From Viola odorata (taxonomy: Eukaryota > Streptophyta > Magnoliopsida > Malpighiales > Violaceae): a stretch of 64,000 bases of DNA. Within the stretch, counting starts at the first letter, position 1. The number at the start of each line of letters is the position of its first letter. The notes under the pieces are model-generated. The model searched no databases. It was not told where the DNA came from and saw only the letters and a program-made list of their open reading frames with translations. The stretch spans positions 48,768,327 through 48,832,326 of the forward strand of contig OY829539.1 of the NCBI GenBank assembly GCA_963691705.1, in the 5' to 3' direction. Of this stretch, positions 45,454-57,536 are shown in pieces. The position numbers and the translations under genes were made by a program.

Positions 45454-45503
45454 TGTGTGTGTGTGTGTGTGTGGGTGGGTGGGGGGGGGGGGGGTTGGGG
45501 GTT
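45454..45503 (+). repeat. (GT)n plus poly-G microsatellite
   Basis: A GT run (45454-45472) passes into gggtgggt and a long G run. It lies in an intron of the aldehyde oxidase pseudogene. Runs of G this long are prone to assembly error and G-quadruplex formation. Confidence 0.9.
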
Positions 45504-48500
45504 GAGCTCATGCTTAAGAATGTCATTGTGAGTAATGTTAGCCAGCTAACCTGTCCTAAATCGACAGCGGGGTTGAGACTTTGTCCACAGTCATATATAA
45601 GATCTGATCTCACCATTGTTACTTCCGCTGTCAGAAGGTTTACCTCCACCTGCGTCACCATAATTGCTCCCACTCATTATTCAGAGTCAATATGCATGAA
45701 TAGCTCAGCAAACATAATGGATTAGAAGTAATAATTTCACTTCAAAATTATACACGCAGATAAACTTACCTCACTCACAGCAACACCGTAATTTAAGTAT
45801 TTCATGGAAGTAAGCTCAGGAACATAGTAAGAACTTGCTGATAAGTTCACAGCTTGCAAATATGCCTGCACTTTGGCCGAAGAAGAGTGAGGGGTAGCAA
45901 AATTTGGCGGCCCAATTATATGAAAGGAAGTTCAGAAATCAACAGTAATTGCAAAAATCAAGTCTGGAAAGAATACTGAATTACACAAATAAAATGGTAA
46001 GATAAGGACAAGCTCCCAATACTTGGAACAACAAAGCATGATCATAATAAAGCGGACAACTTTCTCAAGTTTTCCATGGCGTGAAGTAACAGAAGTGTTT
46101 CCATAAGTACCTGAGAAATGAGGGTTTCCCACTGTATAGAACCCATTTGCACTAGCAGCCTTTCTTTTACAGGTGTCAACCTCTCAAGCAAGACTTCACA
46201 ACAAAGTCTAGCTGCTTCACAGGAAGTTTCAGATGTAGTGCTCCCAGCAGTAAATCCCCCTTGAATTAAGCTCAACGTATCAGATTGCACGACTCGGACT
46301 TTATCCAAGAGGCTTCCTACTTCATCAGGTTTGATACACCTAAGAGCAAATGCAACCATCTGTTTTACCTTCACAGACAAACCCTGGCCCAGTTCTACTC
46401 CTCCAACTTCAACAGCAATAGACCCATCTCTTAGAATGCTTACTCTCCCTGGAGTTGGCCTCTGTAACACTTCAAAAATAATAAATGCCTCTTTTCTTCC
46501 AGACATTAGACCTGTTGAATTCCTCTACGATATCCCTTCTTTGGTAAAAGCTCGATGATGTGGCTAACTTATCCCACATTGAAGTCAAACTATAGTCTCC
46601 AGGGTCATCTGAGCTATCACCGTAGAAGAAGTTCAGGCTATCATATGAGTGAAGATTTATTGATCTCGCAAAATCTGGGTCCATTGAAAGCGTAGATGCT
46701 ACATTTTCTATCACAGCTTCTGCAATATATGATCCTTGTACGTCCCCAGGGCCCCGCATAGCTGATTTACTTGAATGGTTTGTTTTGCATACCTTAATAT
46801 CGAAAGCTAAAGCACCCCAGTCATACTTTCTAAGTGGACCCAACATGTTCTTTGGCATCATTGGACTTACATCGGGAGATATCCCAGCATTGATTAGAAT
46901 AGAAAGCTCTAATGCCGTAATCTTCCCATTTGATTTGAATCCTACATTGTAAGTTATTTTCATTGGATGCCTTCCTCCTGCCATTATCATATCAGTCTTG
47001 CGATTGAGATACATCCTCACAGGCCTTTGCAACTTGTGCGCTGCAAGTGCACATGCAGTAGCAACCTAAAGTTTCATATCATGGAATTAGTGTTTACATC
47101 AAGCACTAATGAGCAGAAAAATATTCCACAAAAGAATGGTGGTATGGTGGTATAGTAAACTTCATGGGTTTGCACTGTTAGCACGGTAAAAGAAGCAGAG
47201 ACTACTCATATAATATGACCTGAATGATAAAAAAGTAGCAACTTTTAGAAAGTTTAACTCAATCCATCACTCTTAGGAGGAAAATGATTTCGTAATCCAT
47301 CATTCACTAATTTGGTTGGAAACTTATTTGCATCAAAATTCAAAAAAGAGAAAGGAGACTCACAGGCATGGATTTTATGGCTTTTCCACCGAAACCTCCT
47401 CCAACTCTCCTTGCAATGACACGCACATTGTGCTCGAGGACACCAAGACATTTTGCAATAACAGCCTGAACATACTCAGGGCTTTGTGTTGAACTGTAAA
47501 CCACCATGCAGTTGTCTTCATCAGGCACGGCAAGAGCAGTTTGAGTCTCCAAATAGAAATAGTACTGCGACTCAAGTTTTATCTGGATTTACATTCCAAA
47601 GATAGCTGGAAATGAGCATGCATCTCAAACTTGAACAGTGATAACAAAATGAATCTGAGTCAGTATTTTAAACTTGTATTCAAGTATTCATACAAGGAAA
47701 GAATATTGTCCTAAATTCTCTCAGGCCTGTGGAAACCAGCCTTCAAGTACCTCAGCAGAATCATTTTAAGAGAAGAAAAGTACCTCGGCAGAAAGAATTT
47801 TGTGATCAGCCTCAGCCATTCCTTTCGATAGATCACCAACTTGTTTGGGGTAGAAGAAAGAAGGGACCTCAAAAAAGCTAGACCGCGTAACAGCCTCTTC
47901 TACAGTCAAAATAGGTGGGTCTAGTTTTTCCAGGTCATAATCAACAACTGCAAGTCTTGATGCCAAGTCTGCATGGTTTTGTGTATCTGCTACCTAGGGA
48001 AGTCAACAGATGTTCTAAATTAGACCAAAACATAAACCTCCATTTCAAGTAAAATGCTTTCTCTGCATAATACCTGCAGGCATCTAGGTTTTACTAAAGA
48101 ACATTGTTTCGTCGGGAAATTACCACAACAGCAATGCGCTCTCCAGCATACTGAGTAAACTCATCAGCAAACAAGCGTTCAGTACCAAAAATGGTCTTCG
48201 AACCTATATTTTCCCCACCTTTTGGGATGTCTTTGAAAGAAACAAGTGAGGAAACTCCCTCTGATGCTGATTCACATTTGAACCCCTTTACCTTTGCTAA
48301 AGGTTTTGTGCTATAAATGAAAGCACCATGTAGACAATTTTTTGGAGAGGGCATGTCATCCACAAAAACAGCTTCACCTACACAATTTGGTTGAGTTGGG
48401 TAAGATACCGAGCTTGCATGTATGTGGCTTCCTTCTAAAAATCTCAGTGAAGTTTACTAGTGAAATAAATCAAACCAACATAAAATTTTCAGCACAAAAT

Positions 48501-51149
48501 AAGCAGAATTCTGTTCTTTGCACTCTTTATGCGTTCGGGGAGGAAACTAAATGGGATAATGAAGGAACTCCTTTCCTAAATGCTAAGTGTTCCTTGTATA
48601 GAAACTATTGGACCGTTAAATCCACAATTCTACCAGAAAAAAGGAAAGGGATGCACATCATTATTGTTGATTTTCCCCCACGTGATGAGATGACGAGGCC
48701 CATGGATTTTCATAGCCCAAAAGGCCTCATCACTTTTCAAGGGGTTCCACCACATTTATATTCACATTCCACACCACTTTCCTTTCCGATGTGGTATTTA
48801 GTTTGCTTCAACCAACAATTATCAATTCCAAAGAAAAGCCACCATGACTCTGAAGTGGCCTAAAAGCTCATAAAACTTACAGTGAAATGAAAAGATACAT
48901 ACCAGAAGCTTGGAGGGGAGCTCCAGATTTAATCAATGGCTCCCCTACAGGATGATACTCAGTATTTGATTGGATCTTCTGCTTTGATGATGACAGAAAA
49001 GTGGAAGCTTTAACAAGATCAAGCTTGTTGTACTTCTGTTTTACTTCCTTGTCCATGAACAATGAAGTATTACTGTAACCATTCAACCAACCTGGGGAAA
49101 TCTCAATGCTAGAGTCTGTTAATGGACCGAAAAAGTCAAAAAGAAACCAACAGCCAAGCTCGGTCCATAAGCAGGATTCACAGTGTCATCCGCAGGTACC
49201 ACAGTAGCTCTAACTAACTTTATAGCTTCACAAAGCACACCCACAGTTAATATTTTTCCATTTAAAAACTCCTCCACTTTCCTTGCCCTGATTGCATTCT
49301 TGGTTCCATAAGCACAAAAGGCCAACCGGCACCCTTTTAACCCAATTTCACCAGAAGATTCTGAGAATGAAACTTCAGCCAAGAAAGCAGCACTTAAATA
49401 GGGCAATGCATTTCCAAGGGGCCGTTGAGCAGTTCGATAGGTTTCAAACAATAACTTACTATGCGTTTCACCAGATTCATCGCTGATCATTCCCCCACAA
49501 TTTGGGATTTTAACACTTAAAAGCACACTTTTCGGATCCATAGGGGGGCTTTCAAGAAAATCCTCCAAGGTAAGTGTTTCATACAAGTTACCAGTCAGTA
49601 TTTCAACAGAAGAGCCGGCTGCAAGAAGTACCGTAGCAATATCTGATAGAAATTTTTTTCTTTGTCCCATCACCAAATTTCCTCCCACAGTACCTGTATT
49701 TCGAATAAATGGAGTAGCAATCTTTTCCATATAAGCTGCAACTTTTTTTAACACCATCTCACATTCAGAGAAAAGACTACCATTATTTTCTTCCCTCAGG
49801 GCTGCAATAGCACTAGAGATGGTGACAGTTGCCCCGATTTCAATCCCTGTCTGATCCCTCTTAATCGTTGAGAGCTCACGAATATACTGGAGATCAATGT
49901 ACTTGTCATAGCGCTCTAGCTCCTTGTAATAACCACTACCTGTATTGCCGACCACTAGCTTTATTCTGGTTCCATTGTTTGCCATAGTGGTTTCTAATAA
50001 TGTTTGAAGTTCCTCAACACTAACAGGATTGTGCCAAGAGTATTTATCAGAATCCAAAAGCAAGGAAGATTTATTTTCCTTTAGAAGTTCAGGGTAAGTA
50101 CAAACCTTGTTATTTGAATTATACAAAGGTAGCCTACTTAGCTTTACTTGCTGACTCTCACCATTCTTCCAGAAAGAGTTAAATCCCAAATCCTCCATAT
50201 CAACATCAGCTGCAAAACTCTTGCATGCATCAGCAATGGAACGATACCCAGTACATCGGCAAATATTTCCTGATATAGCTTTTTCGGCTTCAACAACTGT
50301 CAGCTTGGAAAAACCTGGAGGGGGTTCTGGCCGGTAGGTCTTTTCACTATTAACGAGGGCCCCATAGAGTGACATACATATTCCAGGAGTACAAAAGCCA
50401 CACTGAGATGCATAGAAGCCACTCAACCTTTGGTGAATTGGGTGGAAACCGACTTTGCTATTTCCAAGACCTTCACTTGTCGTAATTGAGCATCCATTAA
50501 CACTGCAAAGCAATGTAAGACATTAACTTACTGTAAGATCCTCAACTCTGTCACTCACAGGGTCATACTTTGAGAGTAGAACGACACGAGCACCGCAGCC
50601 ACCTAAAACCACAAATTTGTAACTGTACTCAGTGATCATCTAAATGTCCATTCTTTGTCAATAGAGCTGTCATACATTTGATGCTAGGCAATAAACCCTT
50701 GCCAGGCAAGTAAAAAAGGCAAAAAATTATAATGGGACCCTAGTCTTTCAAAATACAATGACCACAAAAAAGAAAGAGAAAAAAACACACAAATACAATC
50801 AAATAGTCTCTGTCAATAGCAGAGCACTGGAATCACATTTTTCTTAACCATCGATATCAGTTAGGGGAGAACTAAATCTGGCACATATTAAACTCCAATT
50901 AGTGATAAAGGGTACAAGATCAAGAATTTAATAGTTCCAGACTTCCAGACCTTCGTTTTTGTGTGGGCACACAAAATATATATATTGACATTTTAACGTA
51001 AACTCAATACATAGCCTTTAAATTGAGAATAGAAACCAATCAAACCATCAAAGGGAAACTCTATCAAAATGTACATACATTTTTCAAGGATCCATATGCA
51101 AGATTCAAGAACCCATATGTAAGAATGCGGGGTTAGTGCACCCGGCGGT

Positions 51150-52900
51150 TTCTAAGTTTATCATTTTCATTTTAGTTGGTTCATCTTATACACATATCGC
51201 CTGAAATTACTGTTGTCATAACGGTAACAAACCACAGTTAAATATAAATATTTTATTATTTTTTCTGAAAAAGTGACTGTACACGAAACCATTTCGCATT
51301 TTGATGGAAATCGTAAACCGCGTTAATGTTTATTTCTCCACAGTAGAGCCGTAGTATTTTTCTTCTTTTTGCCTCTTTCCACCGTTATTTCTTTTCTTCT
51401 TTTCCCTCTTATAAATCGATCATCCAATAAAAAATGTCGACCCATCCCATCTTGTCAAAAATGAGTTTGATTTTTTTCTTTTTTCTAGATCTATCTTAGA
51501 TTAACTATCAAGGCAAAGAAGAAGTTTGTGTTAGGCTATTATGAAATATACTTGTAGTGGGATGAAGGCTTGTTTGCTCCAGACCTTACAAAACATATGC
51601 AGTGAAATAACATACTTGTTTTTTTGAAGTTCTTATCTTTTTGGTAAGTGAAATGAAATGGAGTTGGTGATGGTATGAACGGTGAGGCCGAGTGTGGTTT
51701 TAAAGCAATAAAAAATTAGGAAAGTAAAAACATAGGAGTGCAATAGTACGGCCATGGAGTTTGTTAGTCATTTTGGTTGGAAGATGGAGGACCAAATTGC
51801 TTGAGTGTTGCAGGTATGGTTGTTCTGGAGAATTTGAATGGATGACCCTGCAATTTGAAGCCGGCGTTGTCACTTCCCTCCTCCACCCACAACCACCACC
51901 TCCCTCCATCACTGTTTCTCGTCCTCCATCGCCTGATCAGACCGTCGCCGCATCCATGGGATTCAACACCGCCGCCTCTCTCCTCCCGCCTCCACCCACC
52001 ACCACCACCTCCATCCCCGCTGTCATTTCCACCATCTACTCACTTCCATCACCGCTATCCTCGCCAGATCTAACCGTCGCCGCATCCATCACCTTCTCCA
52101 TCAACAGATCTAACTTTCTCCGGATCCATTACCATCTCCATCGACAGATCTGACTGTCGCCGAATCCATCACCTTCTCCGTCACAAATCTGACCATCGCC
52201 GGATCCATTCTATCACCGCCTTGACATTTCCTCAATTAACGCCCACCCATCTCTCTGTTGAGCACCCTTATCTGCCCACCAAGCAATGATTTGCACATCA
52301 AAGCTGCTTATGGGAGAGAGGAAAGAGAAGGCGAAGAGAAGGGTAGGTTGCTGTGCGAAGAAAAAAAAATTTGGAAAAAAAGGAAAGAAAATGGAAATGA
52401 AAAAGGAAAAAGAAAAGAAAATAATAAAATGTATGCCTTGTAGGATAGTAATATTGAAAATTAGTTTCTGTAATTTTAGAAAATAAGGAAAAAAAATCTT
52501 TGGTGCGTTCAATGATTTTTTTTCTTTTTTTTCAAATCATAGTTCATAATTATTTTGTACTTTTATAATTTTTAAATTAATTTTACAAAATTTTAAAACA
52601 AGCATTATCACCTTGTAATTTTTTTATTATTATTTTTATTTTTGATGAGCATTTTTTTTGAATTATTTCAAAATTTTAATTTTTTAAGTTAAATTAATTA
52701 ATTAGGATAAATAAACGTTAACGTCGTTCACGGTTTCCGACAAAAACACTGTGGATCCTGCACATATTCACTTTTTCAGAAAAAATAATAAAATATTCGT
52801 ATTTAACGGCCGTTTATCACCGTTATATGATAATAGGGACTTCGAATGACTAACGTGTATAACGTGCGAGACCGGATCGAATAAAAACGGTCGTTAGGAA
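51150..52900. mobile_element. Long-TIR (Mutator-like) element in aldehyde oxidase intron 1
   Basis: Sequence at about 51150-51340 is repeated in inverted, diverged form at about 52705-52900. The core ttttttctgaaaaagtga (51259-51276) matches the complement of the right arm exactly, and similarity extends on both sides through ataacgg, ttatacac and tttattt. Terminal inverted repeats of about 190 bp suggest a Mutator-like element. No target duplication could be fixed. The interior includes a C-rich coding-like stretch at about 51870-52210. No transposase is visible. Confidence 0.5.
51940..52215 (+). repeat. C-rich repeats of a (gatctgac.gtcgcc.gatccat) unit
   Basis: Variants of cagatctaaccgtcgccgcatccatcacc recur about five times, with loose spacing that shrinks from about 120 to 45 bases. 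They lie inside the long-TIR element and may be a captured fragment of a Pro/Ser-rich gene. Confidence 0.6.
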
Positions 52901-53149
52901 TGGATTAAAATAATAAATTTAGGGATCGCCTAGTGTTTTAACTCTAAGAATACGAACAAAGTCATTTAGGAAGGAAAGGGGAGTAGGAGGGGTACCTTCA
53001 CCACAACTGTGCTTGGTACTCTTGAAAGTTGTCTCGGTACGCAAGAACTCAAGCAAAGTAGTTGAAGGGTCAACTGTAGAGACCTCAAATCTCTGCCCAT
53101 TAATGGCAAAGACCAAATTGTTGTTGTTGCTGCTTCTTTGGTCTTCCAT

Positions 53150-53459
53150 TATCCTGTATCACACTGTGTGTTGTTGTGGAAACAAATCACACAGCAAAGG
53201 AGATGAAACTATCCAAATAAGCAACTTGTCGATCATCTTATAGCAAGTGTTTCTTTCTTTTTGTTTGTTTGTTTATAAGGAACGAACAAAAGAAATGCCA
53301 TTCACCTGTCATACTGTCAAAACAAGCAGGAATTCAGCACAAGCACTAAAGTCTAAAAGTGAGGGAAGGGACGAAATGGGAATAAAATAAAAATAAATGC
53401 CTAGTAATGCCAACAATGGCTGCAAATTGCAACTATACGACTATTTTATAAAATAGATA
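53150..53459 (-). promoter_or_regulatory. Upstream region of the aldehyde oxidase pseudogene
   Basis: Presumed 5' UTR and promoter reading leftward from the ATG at 53149. No clear TATA box or open frame. Confidence 0.35.
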
Positions 53460-54952
53460 CTCCTTCCTTTCCTGAAAAAATGTCGTTCTAGCTTTCGACA
53501 TACATTTTAAAATACTACGTGAAATTACGATTTTACCCCTCACTAATCCATGTACTTATGGATTTTGCCATTGATCACACAGACGCGCATTTGAGCAATT
53601 GAGCTCCTTCGAAGGTTTCCCCAAACCAAACCCTAATCCCTCCTAAATTTTGCGAATCGTTGAGTTGAAATTTAAAGTGTTTCCGTCCAAATTTTAATTT
53701 TTTTTACTTCCAATAGTTAACAATGCTTTCACACTCCAAATCTCGGCATTCCCATCCATCTATCTCCATCTCAAGAGCTCCACCATTTATACTAAAATAT
53801 TTCCCATTGAATATCGATGGAAGACAATCAATTTGATTCCCTCGATTTGTTGAGCTTCTATCCAGCATCATTATCAGACCACGAATTAGTTAATGAAGGG
53901 GTACAATTACCCAGTAGTAATGAGGAAGAAGCCATTGCAGATGGAGCATAAGTCATTCCCCAAAGTCCACAACATCTCGACGATATCCATGAAGATTTGC
54001 CAGAGGTTAATGAAAACCACGAACCTCATACTAGGGTTGAAGGTACAATTTCTCAACTCACAGTAGAACGATGAAAGTTTTATGTAGTTAATGTTATTTG
54101 CGGTTGTAATGATGATATGTTGTTAACGGTAGGTTCAAAACAGGGGAGAAAAGAGCTCTGTTCTGAGGACAGAGTGACAGCTTACAATATGCTACTACAG
54201 AGAAGTGTTAATGGAAAGCTGAAGAAGACAACAACAGGAGAAGTTGTTGAGATATTCAATGTGTAAATTCGATCAATCCAGCGGTTGTGGAAAAGAGGTA
54301 AAGAGTCCAACAACCACAATGTATCTCATTGCAGAGTCAAAAATTGTAGCAGAAAGAGGATCGAATTTGACTTACAGAAAATCAGGGATATTCCTTTGAG
54401 GAGTAGAACAACCCTTAAGACTCTTGCAGCTGCTTTGGGGGTTTGCAAGACGTTTCTGCACAACAAATTGAGAATAAGAGAGTTGGAGCGTCACAGTAAT
54501 TCCATCAAACTAACATTGACAGAGGCAAATCGAGTTCAAAGGGTTCGACATTGACTCTCATTAATTGATTCAGACTCAGCGCCATCAACTCATTGATTCA
54601 GACTCAGCACCATCAACTCATTGTTTCGTGAATGTGGTTCACATAGATGAGAAGTGGTTTCAAATGACAAGGAAGGTCCAGACATACTAACTCCTCCCTG
54701 ATGAAGATGAACCTGTAAGAACCATCAAAAGTACAAATTTAATTCCTAAGATTATGTTCCTTGTAGTTGTTGCTAGGCTTAGATATGATTGTGATGGGAA
54801 CTGTACATTTGATGGTAGAATTGGGGTGTTTCCATTAGTGACAAAGGTTGTTGCTTTGAGGTCTAGTTCAAATAGGATGGCAGGAACATTAGAAGTTAAG
54901 CCAATACCAAAAATTGATAGGAGAGTCATTAGGCAGTACATGATTGAACATA

Positions 54953-56342
54953 GGGGTAATAGCATAAAATACCCCTGTACTATTCACGAAAACTAGAAAC
55001 CTCTCCTGACCTTCAAAATGTCTAATACGCCTCCCCTGTACTACCTTGACCGTGCAATTAACCCCATTTTGACCGGTTGACTGGCTATTCCTAGTTTTAT
55101 GTACCAAAAAAATAATAAAATTAAGCCTGATTTTAAATATTTATTATATACATTTTTACTTACTCTGTTTGATTTTTTTTGTTTCTGAATCTTGATTTTT
55201 AGAAAATCAAGCATCTTCCTTTTGATTGAGAATTGATTGAAGTGTTGACTATCATTTCTTTTTAATCATCTTTGTTCTTTTTTTTTATTTGGAAAATAAA
55301 ACCATCATCTTTGTTCTTTTATTTGATTTGGAAAATAAAACCCAAATCTTTCCAGCTGAGTTTACTGCTTCTGTTGGGTTTTGCGGGCCGTTCACCTTAT
55401 ACAACTTCCAGTTCTTGAATTCAATCCATGGCTACCACTACAAAAAAAAAGCCCAAAAATAAACAATCTCTTGAATTCCAATTTAATCACAGCCTTAACT
55501 CACACTCCAAATCCAAGGATCTTCGTCATATAAATAAAGAACCAGATCTGAGAAGAGCGGCCTATGATTTGGTTCCATGACTGCAATGAAAGAACCAGAT
55601 CTAAATTCATAAACCCTTCAGTTCCCTCATTCACCACCTCTACACCAAAGCCTCCATCGATACCGCTTCACCAATAACCACCGCACCACCTCTCCAGCCA
55701 CCACACCACATCCACCAAATCACCCATCCTCACCGTCGCTGCAACCTCCTCTCCCTTAAATCCCATCACTGCCGCTGCAACCTCCTCTTGTCGCAGCTCC
55801 TTCTCAATCAAACCCACCCAAACCCAGCACCATCACTCATCATCAACACCTCTCAATTTGAAATCCCAATCACCAAAACCACCCTGTGGACCCAGCCGAC
55901 CTCACCGCCGCACCAAACCACAACCCAGCCAAACCCGATCACCGACCACCAACAAAATCCATCGCTGATGCCAGCGCTGCGGAGGAAAGGAAAAAAATAG
56001 AACAGAAAATTGAAAAAAAGAAAAGAAAAAGAAAGAAAAGGAAGAAAGAAGGGATTGAGGCGGAGGAAAGAAAAAGAAGAAAGGAAGGTTACTGGACTTT
56101 TTTTTGATAAAAGAAGAGAGTAAAAGAAAAGAAAAGAAAATAAGAAGAAATGCATATTGATAAAAGAATAGAGTAATAGAAAAGAAAAAAGAAAAAGAAA
56201 CCGGGAATAGCCAGTCAACCGGTCAAAATGGGGTTAATTGCACGGTCAAGGTAGTCCATGGGAGGCGTATTAGACGTTTTGAAGGTCAGGGGAGGTTTCT
56301 GATTTTCACGAATAGTACAAGGGTGTTTTATGCTATTACCCC
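54953..56342. mobile_element. Mutator-type non-autonomous element inside the mariner transposase
   Basis: The 9-bp target duplication ttgaacata is at 54944-54952 and 56343-56351. Terminal inverted repeats of about 143 bp (54953-55095 and 56200-56342), starting GGGGTAATAGCATAAAA, are about 90% identical by eye. A 9-bp duplication with long inverted repeats is the Mutator signature. The interior holds a C-rich, coding-like segment (about 55600-55980) and a purine-rich tract (55980-56200), but no transposase; possibly a Pack-MULE. Confidence 0.88.
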
Positions 56343-56385
56343 TTGAACATATCTTACCTGCCATTAAGGAAAAATGACCAAGGGA

Positions 56386-56845
56386 TAGCCTCTCAGATCC
56401 AATTATCATCCAGCAGGATAATGCAAAAACACATCCATGAAGATGATATTGATTTTTTAGCTGTTGTGGAAAAAGTAGGATTGAACATTCAACTGCTGTG
56501 TCAACCTCCTAATTCCCCTGAATTAAATGTTCTCGATCTAGGCTTTTTAGAGCAATTCAGTTGTTGCAAGAAAAGAAATGTGCAACCAATCTAAATCAGT
56601 TAGTGGAAGTTGTCAAAAAAACATACTTTGAATTCTCAGATAAGAAGGCTAATAGCATTTTCATTACTCTCCAGTCATGCATGATAGAGATTTTAAAAAT
56701 TAGAGGTTCCAATGCATTAGAATCCCACACATGAAAGAAAAAAATGCTTAGATAGACTTGAGTTGCTTCCTTCGACATTGGCTTGTGATCCATTGATCTT
56801 TGCAACTGCTGCTGCACATCTTCCACCTTTACCATGTAAGTCAGT
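56386..56845 (+). repeat. Left copy of the about 460-bp duplicated mariner segment
   Basis: It starts tagcctctcagatcc and ends accatgtaagtcagt, immediately before the LTR element. It is nearly identical to 60046-60506; the visible difference is one extra base at gcattag versus gcatatag. Confidence 0.95.
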
Positions 56846-57401
56846 TGATACGATCCTGGTTCCTTAGGATGCGTAGCACCAATTTTGATCTTTGTTCAAA
56901 GAAGGATTTCCTGCGGAATAGATAGAATAGATAGAACTCACTTGCGCAATTAAGACCTGCTGAACGCTAAGCAACAGCCAACCAAAATCCGAACAAGAGA
57001 GGGTCCTTGTGAATGATAAACTTGCACAACTAAGACCTGCTGAACGCTAAGCAACAGCCAACCAAAGTCCGAACAAGAAGATAAACAACAAGTAGGATGC
57101 AATTCCAAGATTTACTTGTATACGACTCAAGTATTGCGGACTCAAGAAGAACAAGGTTCAACCAACTTGAACAAGGGGCGGAGATTGAAGAGATTAACTC
57201 AATTTATCAAATAACAGCCAAGTTTCTAAGGAGGCCAAGTGGCTCCTTAAATAAGGTTACAAGCAAACCCTAATTCCAAAATAGGAATATTACATAAAGT
57301 AAAACACTTAACTAATTAATCAATTAACTAATTAACCAATTAACTAATTAACTAATTAACTAATTATAGTAAATATAAATATATTTAAATACATTCCAGC
57401 A
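56846..57401 (-). repeat. 3' LTR (complete) of the non-autonomous element
   Basis: About 556 bp. It contains a run of ttaactaa-type repeats at 57303-57366; the other LTR is cut off at the first of these. An internal near-duplicate (aagacctgctgaacgctaagcaacagccaacc) occurs at about 56958 and 57032. Confidence 0.88.
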
Positions 57402-57536
57402 GCCCATGTCGAGTTCTCCATCATCGGGCCAAGGTTTGGGCCGAAACTTCAAGTTGTATGTTGTCTCGCGTACAGACTGCACGCCATAATGTTTACGTCC
57501 ATAACTTTCAAACCACTGGTCAAAATGAGCTGAATC

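Larger units (their letters stand above)
44510..53149 (-). pseudogene. AAO: Aldehyde oxidase (molybdo-flavoenzyme) pseudogene
   Basis: Plant aldehyde oxidases are cytosolic [2Fe-2S]/FAD/Moco enzymes; one member makes abscisic acid. Exons: 53149-52996, 50602-48903, 48377-48124, 47993-47784, 47582-47364, 47065-46111, 45865-45770, 45649-45551, 45232-45043 and 44721-44510. Visible motifs are the N-terminal ferredoxin fold, QCGFCTPG and CRCTGYR, the FAD domain (RNTGTVGGNL), the Moco domain (RRVGGGFGGKA) and the C-terminal GEPP with the catalytic Glu. Lesions: TAA at 50523-50525 in exon 2; a one-base deletion near 49140 (the frame changes within GFF..F); and a net frameshift with about ten bases missing near 46478-46490, just after KKRG. 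The ferredoxin CGEGGCGAC motif reads CGEGGCGAR, so one iron ligand is lost. All splice sites look usable. Confidence 0.92.

Noticed and set aside
45454..45503. Possible functional G-quadruplex promoter
   Set aside because: It is a simple microsatellite in an intron of a pseudogene; no supporting context.
48342..48863. 173-codon plus-strand frame within an aldehyde oxidase intron
   Set aside because: It starts in an exon read backwards and continues into intron sequence without recognisable domains.
52213..52512. Phe-rich 99-codon minus frame
   Set aside because: Product of the purine-rich tract near 52310-52500.
55853..56218. Phe/Ser/Leu-rich 121-codon minus frame
   Set aside because: Product of the purine-rich tract and inverted repeat of the Mutator-type element.
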